Shown in pieces: positions 1 through 7,255 of a stretch of DNA of 16,240 nt. The stretch lies in NCBI GenBank assembly GCA_947589405.1, contig CANQBT010000037.1:1-16240 (forward strand). Reading direction: 5' to 3'. The translations under genes were made by a program, and so were the position numbers. How positions within the stretch are numbered: position 1 is the first letter of the stretch; each line of letters starts with the position of its first letter. Origin of the DNA: an uncultured Clostridia bacterium. Its GTDB lineage: Bacteria; Bacillota; Clostridia; Lachnospirales; CAG-274. The notes under the pieces were generated by a model. It saw nothing but the letters and a program-made list of their open reading frames with translations, was not told where the DNA came from and searched no databases.

Positions 1-566
1 CTCTCAGATCAGAGGTGGCAAAGCGTCTTGAGATACTTGACAGCAATGAATATAAATTCCTTTGGGTAACGGAATTCCCTCTTCTTGAATACAGCGATGA
101 GGAAGAACGCTTTGTTGCAAAGCATCACCCATTCACATCGCCTATGGACGAGGATCTGCAATATATAGATACGGATCCCGGCAGAGTAAGGGCAAAGGCA
201 TATGATATGGTGCTTAACGGCTGCGAGGTCGGCGGCGGCTCCATAAGAATACACTCAAGGGAAATACAGTCACAGATGTTCAAGCTTTTAGGCTTTTCAC
301 CTGAGGACGCTCAGGAGCGCTTCGGCTTCCTGCTGGACGCATTCAAGTTCGGTGCGCCTCCTCACGGCGGGCTTGCCTTTGGTCTTGACAGACTTGTTAT
401 GCTTCTCACAGGTGCAGAGAGCATAAGAGATGTAATTGCCTTTCCTAAGGTAAAGGACGCAAGCTGTCTTTTGACAGATGCGCCTAACGTAGTGGATAAG
501 ATACAGCTGGAGGAGCTTGGTATAGAGCTTTCTCCCAAAAAAGAGGAAAACACAGAGGTGGAGTAA
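1..566 (+). CDS. aspS: Aspartyl-tRNA synthetase, C-terminal part (5' end outside window)
   Basis: This is the last ~187 residues of a class II aspartyl-tRNA synthetase, which charges tRNA-Asp with aspartate using ATP in the cytoplasm. The frame is open to the window's left edge (codons ...CTC AGA TCA GAG GTG GCA...), so the GTG at 15 is an internal valine and not the start. Visible family landmarks are FLWVTEFPLLEYSDEE followed by HHPFTSP, the GGGSIRIH strand, and class II motif 3 (GLAFGLDRLVMLL), whose arginine contacts ATP. Bacterial AspRS is about 590 residues, so the anticodon-binding domain, motifs 1 and 2 and most of the GAD insertion lie upstream. The tail ends in a charged Lys/Glu-rich stretch. 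The stop codon abuts the next small gene (TAAATG), which suggests co-transcription. From this part alone it cannot be told whether the enzyme is discriminating or non-discriminating (AspRS or Asp/AsnRS). Confidence 0.97.
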   Translation, partial: LRSEVAKRLEILDSNEYKFLWVTEFPLLEYSDEEERFVAKHHPFTSPMDEDLQYIDTDPGRVRAKAYDMVLNGCEVGGGSIRIHSREIQSQMFKLLGFSPEDAQERFGFLLDAFKFGAPPHGGLAFGLDRLVMLLTGAESIRDVIAFPKVKDASCLLTDAPNVVDKIQLEELGIELSPKKEENTEVE

Positions 567-695
567 ATGCTGGATTTTAAAACAGAGCTTAGTAAATTCA
601 AGACCCTTCCCGAAGAGGAGGAAGCAGACAAATACGGAGATAGTGCAGTTGAGGATATTGTGGATATTTTAAGCGATATAAGGAATAACAAATAA
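567..695 (+). CDS. Small hypothetical protein, 42 aa, directly after aspS
   Basis: This short reading frame starts at the ATG immediately after the aspS stop codon (TAA-ATG). It has a good ribosome-binding site (AGGTGG at about 555-560) lying inside the end of aspS, with normal spacing. The predicted peptide begins MLDFKTELSKFKTLPEEEE and ends in DIVDILSDIRNNK. It is acidic, likely helical, has no cysteine, no signal peptide and no membrane segment. It stops 11 nt before the next gene, whose own RBS (AAGGGGTG) overlaps its stop. The RBS, tight packing and amphipathic composition argue for a real small protein. I do not recognise a family and propose no function. A chance ORF of this length is possible, but the translational coupling makes it less likely. 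Confidence 0.6.
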   Translation: MLDFKTELSKFKTLPEEEEADKYGDSAVEDIVDILSDIRNNK

Positions 696-706
696 GGGGT
701 GTCTGA

Positions 707-2017
707 ATGGAATATCTTTCTAACAAGATACAGAAAAGGATAAGCTCTCTTTCCAATAAATGCTACAACATAGCTTTAGAGCTGTGCGACGAGGGCAAAA
801 TTTCAGATGCGGTTGTAAAGCTTAGGGAAAGTATATTGCTTAACAAAAAAAATATTTCAGCCAGAAATCTTCTTGGTCTTTGCTACTACAGGCTTGGCAG
901 TATAACGGAAGCTTTTATGCAATGGAAGCTCAGCGCTAAAATGAAAATAACCGATAATATTGCGGTGGATCTTATGGTATCTGCGGAAAATGACAAGGAT
1001 ACTCCCAAAATGCGTGAGGCAGTCAAAAACTATAACGAAGCCCTTGCCTATGCCAAAGACGGAAATACGGATATGGCAATAATGTGCCTTAAAAAAGCCC
1101 TTGATATGAATAAGGGTCTGGTGCCTGCCTGTGACCTTCTGGCGCTTTGCTATATGGACAGGGAAAACAATGCAGATGCCATGCATCTTCTGAAAAGAGC
1201 TGTTAAGATAGACGGTTCGGACAGCATTGCCTGTGAATATGCTCGGATAGTCGGTGAAGGCAAAGCGGCGTTCTTTAAGCCCAGACAAAAAGAAAGCTGG
1301 GATAATACACGACCTACTGCAAAGATTGTTAAAAGGCAAAGCGACAACAACAGAGGTATGTTGTACTTTGCGGCAGGTATAATTATGACCGCCATCATAT
1401 CGGGAGCACTTGTTGTGCCGGCTGTTATACATCACTATAAGGGAGCATATGACGCTCTTGAAACACAGTACAATATTCTTCAGAATAACAAGAGCAGTAC
1501 AGAGTTAAGCAATGAGGAGACCATACAAAGACTTACCGATGAAAATGAAGATCTGAGATCCAAGCTTTATACCACAGGCTCTCAGGAGCTTCAGCAAAGG
1601 ATAAAGACCCTTGCGGATATAAAGGCGTATTACGATGAGGGAAATGCAGAAACAGCTGCGGATAAGCTTCTGTCCATTAATACGACAGGCTTTGGTACAG
1701 AGGTGATGAATGAATACAATTCCCTTAGAACAACGATACTTCCCGCAGCAGCGCAGAAGTACTATGCCTCCGGCGCCGAAGCCCTTGATACTCAGGACAG
1801 GGAAGCGGCTCGTAAGCTTTTTGAAAAGTGTATAGAATGCACGTCAAACGGTGATGAGCTGAGATACAGCGCTATGTATCAGCTTGGAAAAATAGCGGTC
1901 CGGGACGGAGATAATGATACGGCTTTGAATTATTTCAATACGGTTGCGGACAAGCATCCTGTAGAGTCAATAAAAAATGAGGCTGCACAGCAGATAGCAA
2001 ATATAAAAAATAATTAA
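707..2017 (+). CDS. Membrane-anchored TPR protein (TPR - TM - coiled coil - TPR)
   Basis: This 436-residue protein is built from tetratricopeptide-like repeats on both sides of a single membrane helix. Residues ~15-81 and ~106-170 form TPR-like helical pairs (for example SARNLLGLCYYRLGSITEA and PACDLLALCYMDRENNADA). A basic linker (KIVKR) precedes one hydrophobic helix at ~218-242. A heptad-rich, probably coiled-coil segment follows at ~247-300, then a second TPR-like block at ~345-430 (YYASGAEALDTQDREAARKLFEKC). There is no N-terminal signal peptide. The positive-inside rule suggests cytoplasmic N-terminal repeats and an external C-terminal half. TPRs mediate protein-protein contacts, so a scaffolding or envelope-assembly role is a guess only. 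The RBS AAGGGGTG lies 5-7 nt before the ATG. It sits in a tight series with aspS, the small ORF and the DUF1015 gene. Confidence 0.85.
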   Translation: MEYLSNKIQKRISSLSNKCYNIALELCDEGKISDAVVKLRESILLNKKNISARNLLGLCYYRLGSITEAFMQWKLSAKMKITDNIAVDLMVSAENDKDTPKMREAVKNYNEALAYAKDGNTDMAIMCLKKALDMNKGLVPACDLLALCYMDRENNADAMHLLKRAVKIDGSDSIACEYARIVGEGKAAFFKPRQKESWDNTRPTAKIVKRQSDNNRGMLYFAAGIIMTAIISGALVVPAVIHHYKGAYDALETQYNILQNNKSSTELSNEETIQRLTDENEDLRSKLYTTGSQELQQRIKTLADIKAYYDEGNAETAADKLLSINTTGFGTEVMNEYNSLRTTILPAAAQKYYASGAEALDTQDREAARKLFEKCIECTSNGDELRYSAMYQLGKIAVRDGDNDTALNYFNTVADKHPVESIKNEAAQQIANIKNN

Positions 2018-2033
2018 TTGAGAGGTGCTAATT

Positions 2034-3284
2034 ATGTCAAGAGTTCGTCCCTTCAGGGGATACAGACCTACGCCTGAGCTTTGTAAGATGGTGGCGGCGC
2101 TGCCCTATGATGTCATGACCTCAGAGGAAGCAAGGGAAATAGCAAAGGACAATCCCTATTCCTTCCTTCATGTGGACAAGGCTGAAATAGATCTGCCGGA
2201 GGGTACAGACCTGTACTCAGATGAGGTCTATGCAAAGGCAGCTGAAAATCTGAACAATATGATAGACAACGGTGTATATATACAAGATGATAAGCCTGTG
2301 TTCTATATTTACAGGCTCACTATGAAAGGACGTTCTCAGACAGGGCTTGTGGCGTGTACTTCAATAGACGAATATATTGAGGGCAAAATAAAAAAGCATG
2401 AGCTTACAAGAGCAGACAAGGAGGAGGACAGAGTACGCCATGTAGATACGTGCAATGCCAATACGGGACCTATATTCCTTACCTACAGAGCCGAAAGCGA
2501 GATCGATGATATAATCGATACGTGGAAAAATGAGCATAGCCCCATATACGACTTTGTTTCATGGGACAATGTAGAGCATACCGTATGGCTTATAGATGAG
2601 GACGCTGTTATAAACAGATTGTCAATGGTTTTTGTAAAGGTTTCTTCTCTGTATATAGCAGACGGACATCACAGAAACGCATCGGCAGTAAGAGTAGGGC
2701 TTGAACGCAGGAAAAAAGCTGCGGTACCCGATGAAAATGCCGAGTATAATTTTTATCTTTCTGTAATATTCCCCGACAGTCAGCTCTATATAATGGACTA
2801 CAACAGAGTTGTAAAGGATCTGAACGGCAGAAGCGCTGATGAATTTATTGCGGAGATAAGCAAAAAATTTGACATTGAGCAATACATGGGCGAGGGCTGT
2901 TACAAGCCTGACAGAATGCATACCTTTGGTATGTATCTTGAGGGTAAATGGTATATATTGAAGGCAAAGAAGGAGATAATACACGAAAAGGATCCTGTAG
3001 ACTGTCTTGATGTATCCATACTTCAGCATGAGCTTTTATCGCCTATACTGAATATAGGAGATCCACGTACCGACAGCAGGATAGATTTTGTAGGCGGTAT
3101 AAGAGGTCTTAAAGCTCTTGTGAAAAGAGTGGATTCCGGGAATATGAAGGTCGCCTTTTCAATGTATCCTACCACTATGGGTCAGCTTATGGACATAGCC
3201 GACAAGGGCAAAATAATGCCCCCTAAGTCAACATGGTTCGAGCCTAAGCTGAGGAGCGGTATTTTTATACATAAATTGGATTGA
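2034..3284 (+). CDS. DUF1015 family protein
   Basis: This 416-residue cytoplasmic protein has the features of the DUF1015 family. The N-terminus (MSRVRPFRGYRPTP, then VAALPYDVMTSEEAREIAK and NPYSFLHVDKAE) and the motif ADGHHR at residues ~209-214 are typical, and the length is normal for the family. I chose the ATG at 2034 because GAGAGGTG (2020-2027) is a ribosome-binding site at correct spacing; the GTG at 2025 lies inside that site. The biochemical role is uncertain. From memory, some relatives have been reported as free-serine kinases, and the gene often sits near serine biosynthesis genes in Clostridia, but no serA or serC is seen here. It begins 16 nt after the TPR gene, which suggests the same transcript. 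No terminator is visible in the 70 nt before spoVS. Confidence 0.9.
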   Translation: MSRVRPFRGYRPTPELCKMVAALPYDVMTSEEAREIAKDNPYSFLHVDKAEIDLPEGTDLYSDEVYAKAAENLNNMIDNGVYIQDDKPVFYIYRLTMKGRSQTGLVACTSIDEYIEGKIKKHELTRADKEEDRVRHVDTCNANTGPIFLTYRAESEIDDIIDTWKNEHSPIYDFVSWDNVEHTVWLIDEDAVINRLSMVFVKVSSLYIADGHHRNASAVRVGLERRKKAAVPDENAEYNFYLSVIFPDSQLYIMDYNRVVKDLNGRSADEFIAEISKKFDIEQYMGEGCYKPDRMHTFGMYLEGKWYILKAKKEIIHEKDPVDCLDVSILQHELLSPILNIGDPRTDSRIDFVGGIRGLKALVKRVDSGNMKVAFSMYPTTMGQLMDIADKGKIMPPKSTWFEPKLRSGIFIHKLD

Positions 3285-3354
3285 TACGAATATACTTACA
3301 TCTTTCGGTAAAAATAAATATGTAAAAGTTATGTATTTATGGGAGGATGTATTT

Positions 3355-3624
3355 ATGGAAACATTAAAGGTATCAGCTAACTCACAGCCAAAATCCGTAG
3401 CAGGAGCTATTGCTGCAATTCTCAGAAATAATCAGGACGTGGAAATACAGACTATAGGCGCAGGCGCTGTCAATCAGGCAGTCAAAAGCGTGGCTATAGC
3501 AAGAGGATATGTGGCGCCTAACGGCATAGACCTTGTGTGCGTGCCTGCCTTTTCCCAGTCGGAAATAGAAGGGGAAATAAAGACCGGCATCAAATTAGAA
3601 ATACTCAGAAGGAAAGAACAATAA
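3355..3624 (+). CDS. spoVS: Stage V sporulation protein S family (SpoVS)
   Basis: This 89-residue protein is close to the classic SpoVS length of 86. It matches the family along its whole length as I recall it: an N-terminal METLKVSA, SVAGAIAAILR, then IGAGAVNQAVKSVAIARGYV, PNGIDLVCVPAF and a final basic IKLEILRR. SpoVS is a small Alba-like-fold protein. In Bacillus subtilis it affects late sporulation and septation, and its molecular action is not settled. The ATG at 3355 is chosen because GGGAGG (3341-3346) precedes it properly. The in-frame ATG at 3331 would add eight unsupported residues. I looked for a sigma-H promoter in the 70-nt upstream gap and found none convincing. The gene suggests a sporulating ancestry but does not prove spore formation, since non-sporulating bacteria also carry SpoVS. 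Confidence 0.95.
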   Translation: METLKVSANSQPKSVAGAIAAILRNNQDVEIQTIGAGAVNQAVKSVAIARGYVAPNGIDLVCVPAFSQSEIEGEIKTGIKLEILRRKEQ

Positions 3625-3650
3625 AATAAAGGATAATTAATAAAGCTTTG

Positions 3651-3684
3651 AAGCTGCCCTGTTGACCTTTTTGCAGGGCAGCTT
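3651..3684. terminator. Bidirectional hairpin terminator between spoVS and rsmF
   Basis: An 11-bp perfect stem (AAGCTGCCCTG with CAGGGCAGCTT) closes a 12-nt loop. It is followed by CTTTG on the + side and by an AT-rich stretch on the - side. It sits 26 nt after the spoVS stop and 2 nt beyond the rsmF stop, between convergent genes, so it probably serves both. The U-tracts are modest. The outer arm sequence recurs in the hairpin at 10292-10334. Confidence 0.8.
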
Positions 3685-3686
3685 TG

Positions 3687-5042
3687 TCAATTCATCCAAC
3701 TTGGCAGGTATTTGTTCTTGAGTCGTCCCTTCTGCACCTTTCCCCAGCCCAGAGGATAGCCTTCTACACAGACAAGAGCCCAGCCATCGTCACAGCCTGT
3801 GTAAAAGCTTTCGCCTCTTAAGTATCGCTTCAGGTTTTCATCTTCAAGACCGAGATCTACTGTTATTTTTGCATTTTCTTTTTTAAGAGTCATGGCAAAT
3901 GCCTGACTTGGCTCAAAACGGTTCTTCTTGCATTCGCCCAGATAAAGACCGCTTCGCATTACCCTAAGTCCTCTCATATCGGGGCAATAAGGCGATGTAA
4001 AAAGGCTTTCCCTGTGCATAACAAGATCATTGTTTATTTCAATATTCATATATTTATCCATAAATTCAAAATAGTCGGAAAGAAGCTTCTTGTCCGCTGT
4101 TTTTTCCTTTGGCGGTTCGGTATAACGGTCCTCTCCTTTTTTATGGAGAAGGCAGAGAAAATGACCTTCTCCCTTTACCTTGTAGGGCATAAGCCTTCCG
4201 CATTTTATAAGCTCATCACTACCGTTTACCCAGTCGGGGCGTCCGTCTGTAAATCCGCCTGTTTTATCAAATTCCATAAGCTCGAAATCAGCATTTTCAT
4301 TGAGAAATTCCTGTATCATGCCCTCGTCCTCTTCGGGAGCGAATGTACAGGTGGAGTAGGCTATTATGCCATCACCGCTCAGAAGTCTTGCAGCTGCCTT
4401 AAGTATTTCTCTTTGAAGAGAACAGCACAGCTCTGTCTTATGGGTCTCCCAGCTTCTTACGGCAGATTCGTCTTTTCTGAACATACCTTCTCCGCTGCAT
4501 GGAGCGTCTACTATTACCCTGTTGAAAAATCCTTCAAAGCGGTCTGCTAGCCTTGAAGGCTCTTCATTTGTGATGATACAGTTGGGAACGCCGCTAAGTT
4601 CTATGTTCTTAAGAAGCGCCTTGCATCTGGAAGCGCTTATATCGTTGCTCACTATTATGCCCTTTCCCTTTAGCTTTGCCGCAGCCTGCGTGCTTTTTCC
4701 TCCCGGTGCCGCACACAGATCTATTATCCTGTCACCGGGCTTTATCGGCAGCATCGCTCCCGTAGACATGGCAGAAGGCTCCTGTATGTAGTAAAGCCCT
4801 GCATTGTAAAAGGGGTGCTTGGCAGGTCTTACGCTCTCTCCGTCATAGTAAAATCCCTCTTCGCACCAAGTTATTTTCTCCAGCCTCCAGTCTACTTTGT
4901 CCTTAAGCTCATCAGCCGTTATCTTAAGGGTATTGGCTCTCAGACCGTATAGCCTCTCTTCATTAAAGCTTTCTATGTAGGCATCGTATTCCGAGCCTAA
5001 AAGTTTTTTCATTTTTTCCGTATATTCCTGTGGCAGCTTCAT
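3687..5042 (-). CDS. rsmF: RsmF/NOL1-NOP2-sun family RNA cytosine-C5 methyltransferase
   Basis: This 451-residue protein is an SAM-dependent m5C RNA methyltransferase of the RsmB/RsmF (NOL1/NOP2/sun) family. Its likely target is 16S rRNA. SAM-binding motif I is DLCAAPGGKS (residues 108-117). Motif IV is DAPCSGEGMFRKD (179-191, Cys182) and motif VI is STCTF (230-234, Cys232), so both catalytic cysteines of the two-cysteine mechanism are present. The N-terminal ~100 residues match the family's substrate-recognition region (LRANTLK, then YYIQEPSAM). The C-terminal third (after ~310, ending in a GYPLGWGKVQ-like segment) resembles the PUA-like tail of RsmF-type enzymes, which favours RsmF over RsmB. 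The RBS GAGAGG precedes the ATG. It is transcribed alone from a promoter at 5073-5101, divergent from the flavoredoxin operon. The exact target cytidine cannot be read from sequence. Confidence 0.93.
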   Translation of the reverse strand: MKLPQEYTEKMKKLLGSEYDAYIESFNEERLYGLRANTLKITADELKDKVDWRLEKITWCEEGFYYDGESVRPAKHPFYNAGLYYIQEPSAMSTGAMLPIKPGDRIIDLCAAPGGKSTQAAAKLKGKGIIVSNDISASRCKALLKNIELSGVPNCIITNEEPSRLADRFEGFFNRVIVDAPCSGEGMFRKDESAVRSWETHKTELCCSLQREILKAAARLLSGDGIIAYSTCTFAPEEDEGMIQEFLNENADFELMEFDKTGGFTDGRPDWVNGSDELIKCGRLMPYKVKGEGHFLCLLHKKGEDRYTEPPKEKTADKKLLSDYFEFMDKYMNIEINNDLVMHRESLFTSPYCPDMRGLRVMRSGLYLGECKKNRFEPSQAFAMTLKKENAKITVDLGLEDENLKRYLRGESFYTGCDDGWALVCVEGYPLGWGKVQKGRLKNKYLPSWMN

Positions 5043-5072
5043 AGTGTACCTCTCAATAAATTAATCAAATAC

Positions 5073-5101
5073 ATTTTAACACCTTAGCCCTGTAATATCA
5101 A
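5073..5101 (-). promoter_or_regulatory. Sigma-A promoter of rsmF
   Basis: On the - strand, TTGATA (plus 5096-5101) is separated by 17 nt from TAAAAT (plus 5073-5078). This is a near-consensus vegetative promoter about 30 nt upstream of the rsmF start codon at 5042. Its -35 box is back-to-back with that of the divergent promoter. Confidence 0.7.
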
Positions 5102-5103
5102 TA

Positions 5104-5132
5104 TTGAAAAACACTAAATATTGGTGTATACT
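5104..5132 (+). promoter_or_regulatory. Sigma-A promoter of the flavoredoxin operon
   Basis: TTGAAA (5104-5109), a 17-nt spacer and TATACT (5127-5132) form a near-consensus promoter. Transcription would begin near 5139, leaving only about 12 nt before the ATG at 5151. The RBS (GAAAGAGGTG, 5136-5145) would then sit at the very 5' end of the mRNA, which is unusually tight. A 7-bp inverted repeat (CAATATT 5099-5105, AATATTG 5117-5123) lies across the -35 and spacer, a position where a repressor could act. No regulator is identifiable. Confidence 0.6.
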
Positions 5133-5150
5133 TATGAAAGAGGTGATATA

Positions 5151-5723
5151 ATGGCAAAACAGATATGGAAACCGGGAACGGTCCTTTATCCCGTACCTGC
5201 GGTAATGGTAAGCTGCGGAGATATGGAAAACAGCAATATTATAACAATAGCGTGGACCGGGATAATCAATTCCGATCCGGCTATGACTTACATCTCTGTG
5301 AGAAAGGAAAGATATTCTCACGACATAATAAAGGAAAGAGGAGAATTTGTAATAAACGTTACAACGGAATCTCTTGCCTATGCTACAGACCGGTGCGGTG
5401 TAAAAAGCGGAAGGGATATTGACAAATTCAGGGAAATGAAGCTGACAAAGGAAAAGGCAGCCCATCTGGATTGCCCTATAATATCGGAAAGTCCATTGAG
5501 TATAGAATGCAAGGTAAGGGAAATTATCCCTCTGGGAGTACATGATATGTTCCTTGCGGATATAGTGGGAGTAATGGCAGATGATAAATACATGGACAAA
5601 AACGGCAGATTCGATTTCGGAGCAAGCAGGCCTATATGCTATTCACACGGCGAATATTACGGTCTTGGCAGATATATAGGAAAATTCGGATATTCCGTAC
5701 GGAAAAAAGGCAGGAAGAGGTAA
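5151..5723 (+). CDS. Flavin reductase-like / flavoredoxin family protein
   Basis: This 190-residue cytoplasmic protein resembles the FMN-binding split-barrel (flavin reductase-like, flavoredoxin) family. Supporting features are the opening KPGTVLYPVPAVMVSCGD, then NIITIAWTGIINSDPAMTYISVRKERYSHDII, the EFVINV strand, and SIECKVREIIPLGVHDMFLADIVG near residues 121-145. The pattern of a PVP loop, an IAWTG strand and an LG.HDMFLA segment is typical of anaerobe homologues that bind FMN and act in NAD(P)H-dependent or ferredoxin-linked electron transfer. The physiological substrate is unknown. I start at the ATG at 5151 because GAAAGAGGTG lies just before it; the GTG at 5121 lies upstream of the RBS. 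The basic tail (KKGRKR) is slightly unusual. Three nucleotides separate it from the next TPR gene, so the two are probably coupled. Confidence 0.88.
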   Translation: MAKQIWKPGTVLYPVPAVMVSCGDMENSNIITIAWTGIINSDPAMTYISVRKERYSHDIIKERGEFVINVTTESLAYATDRCGVKSGRDIDKFREMKLTKEKAAHLDCPIISESPLSIECKVREIIPLGVHDMFLADIVGVMADDKYMDKNGRFDFGASRPICYSHGEYYGLGRYIGKFGYSVRKKGRKR

Positions 5724-5726
5724 GAT

Positions 5727-6575
5727 ATGAAAAAGGAACAGAAAATAGACCTTGTAAGATACTGGAAATTTTTTACTCTGGGCTATATGATGGTGGCATG
5801 GATAGTGCTTGTATTCTTTATGGATAAGCCTGAGTGGACACTTATACCGGCATTTATACTCTATCTTGTAGCAAGCGCAATAGTTTGCCGTGCTTATTTT
5901 ATAGGCATGATAGGCAATATGTACTATTTTTTCAGAAAGCCCGACAAGGCGAAGGTGTTTTATACAAAAGCCGTTAAAATGAAAACAAGGAATGTAAAGG
6001 CTCTCTATAACTATGCTCTTGACGCACTTCACGAGGGCAGAGCAGAGGAGGCTCTTGGTATTTTCCAAAGAGCGGAAAGGATCAATACCAAAACCCTTTT
6101 TGACAAGCTCATACCCCTTGCCGTATCAAGCTGCTATTGGGTGCTTGGGGACATTGACAAGGCCATTGAAGCAATAGAGGATCTTATGAAAAAATATGAC
6201 TATCTGAACCCCAATACGCTTACTACCCTTGCATATTTCTATATGCTCAAGGGAGATCTTGAAAAGGCTGAAAAGCTTACCGACGATGCGCTTAAGGACA
6301 ATGGGGAGTATGCTCCTGCATGGGATAATCTGGGTCAGATATGCTATATCAAAAATGACTATGAAAAGGCTGAGGAGCATTTCAAAAAGGCTCTCAGCTA
6401 TAGGGAAACAATGACCGAAAGTCTTTATTATATGGGACTTATTGAAAAAAGCAAAGGAAATAAGGAAAAGGCTTTGGAATATCTCAAAAAAGCAGGAAGC
6501 GGATATATCTCCGCTTTGAGTACTGTTAAAAAAGAGGATATTGACAAGGCTATGGCGGAATTAGGAGAAGCATAG
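5727..6575 (+). CDS. Membrane protein with two N-terminal TM helices and TPR repeats
   Basis: This 282-residue protein starts 3 nt after the flavoredoxin gene; its RBS (GGAAGAGG) lies in the end of that gene. Two hydrophobic helices (~14-31 and ~38-56) form a hairpin, so both ends should face the same side, most likely the cytoplasm. The remainder is a TPR array with repeats at about 71-120, 130-160, 164-191, 196-229 and 230-260. Clear TPR signatures include ALYNYALDALHEGRAEEAL, AWDNLGQICYIKNDYEKAEEHFKKAL and LYYMGLIEKSKGNKEKALEYLKKA. It is likely a membrane-tethered adaptor. Partners are unknown and the neighbours do not define a job. It is the second membrane TPR gene within 5 kb, but its architecture differs from that of the protein at 707-2017. 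Confidence 0.87.
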   Translation: MKKEQKIDLVRYWKFFTLGYMMVAWIVLVFFMDKPEWTLIPAFILYLVASAIVCRAYFIGMIGNMYYFFRKPDKAKVFYTKAVKMKTRNVKALYNYALDALHEGRAEEALGIFQRAERINTKTLFDKLIPLAVSSCYWVLGDIDKAIEAIEDLMKKYDYLNPNTLTTLAYFYMLKGDLEKAEKLTDDALKDNGEYAPAWDNLGQICYIKNDYEKAEEHFKKALSYRETMTESLYYMGLIEKSKGNKEKALEYLKKAGSGYISALSTVKKEDIDKAMAELGEA

Positions 6576-6586
6576 GAGAAAAATAT

Positions 6587-7255
6587 ATGGATATAAAAGA
6601 AATACTTTCCAAAACGGATCACACCCTGCTGACACCTTCAGCTACATGGGAGGAGATAAGGCAGATATGCGACGACGGTATAAAATTTCATACTGCAAGC
6701 GTGTGTATTCCTCCGTCATATGTAAAAAGAGCGAAGGAATACGTAGAGGACAGGGCAAGGATATGTACGGTAATAGGCTTTCCAAACGGCTACAGCACTT
6801 CTTCGGTAAAGGCATATGAAACCTCTGCGGCTCTCAATGACGGTGCCGATGAAATAGACATGGTCATAAATATAGGCGACCTTAAGGATAAAAGATATGA
6901 CCGAATAAAGACGGAAATATACACTCTTAAAAACATATGTAAAGACAAGATATTGAAGGTAATAATAGAAGCATGTATGCTTGACGATGATGAAAAGATA
7001 AGAATGTGCGGCATAATAACCGAAAGCGGTGCGGATTTTATAAAGACAAGCACAGGCTTTGGTAGCGGAGGAGCCGTATTTGATGACATTGTGCTTTTTA
7101 AGGAGAATGTGGGAAGGAATGTAAAAATAAAGGCGGCAGGCGGTATAGGCTCTATAGCCGATGCAGAAAAATTTATAGAGCTTGGCGCCGACAGACTAGG
7201 CACAAGCCGTATAGTCAAATTGGTAAAGAAGGAAGAAGGCATATATGATAATTGA
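6587..7255 (+). CDS. deoC: Deoxyribose-phosphate aldolase
   Basis: DeoC is a class I aldolase that cleaves 2-deoxyribose-5-phosphate to acetaldehyde and glyceraldehyde-3-phosphate, in deoxynucleoside salvage. The 222-residue length is standard for bacterial DeoC. The Schiff-base lysine is Lys153 in DFIKTSTGF. The second active-site lysine is Lys182 in KAAGGI, and the catalytic aspartate is Asp91 in DEIDMVINIG. The N-terminal KTDHTLLTPSAT and TVIGFPNGYSTSSVK segments are typical. The ATG at 6587 has AGGAG (6574-6578) overlapping the stop codon of the TPR gene. No deoA, deoB, deoD or nupC is adjacent, so here it is not part of a dedicated deo operon. Twenty-six of its 28 isoleucine codons are ATA. 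The 3' end overlaps rmuC by 11 nt. Confidence 0.97.
   Translation: MDIKEILSKTDHTLLTPSATWEEIRQICDDGIKFHTASVCIPPSYVKRAKEYVEDRARICTVIGFPNGYSTSSVKAYETSAALNDGADEIDMVINIGDLKDKRYDRIKTEIYTLKNICKDKILKVIIEACMLDDDEKIRMCGIITESGADFIKTSTGFGSGGAVFDDIVLFKENVGRNVKIKAAGGIGSIADAEKFIELGADRLGTSRIVKLVKKEEGIYDN

Noticed and set aside
2025..2033. GTG start giving MLIM ahead of the DUF1015 protein.
   Set aside because: The GTG is part of the ribosome-binding site itself; the ATG at 2034 is correctly spaced and gives the family N-terminus.
3296..3308. ACATCTTTCGG upstream of spoVS matches the 3' part of an S-box on the opposite strand (CCGAAAGATG).
   Set aside because: No GGCAACC, P2 kink-turn or other S-box core is nearby and the orientation does not serve a gene; a chance match.
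3285..3354. Possible promoter for spoVS, including sigma-H type AGGA/GAAT elements.
   Set aside because: GGATT and CGAAT occur but with wrong spacing, and TTACAT-17-TATGTA is a poor sigma-A match. The region may simply be read through from upstream.
4014..4550. A 178-codon open frame on the + strand opposite rsmF.
   Set aside because: It is antisense to a clearly coding gene, has no RBS or recognisable motif, and is a by-product of the codon use of rsmF.
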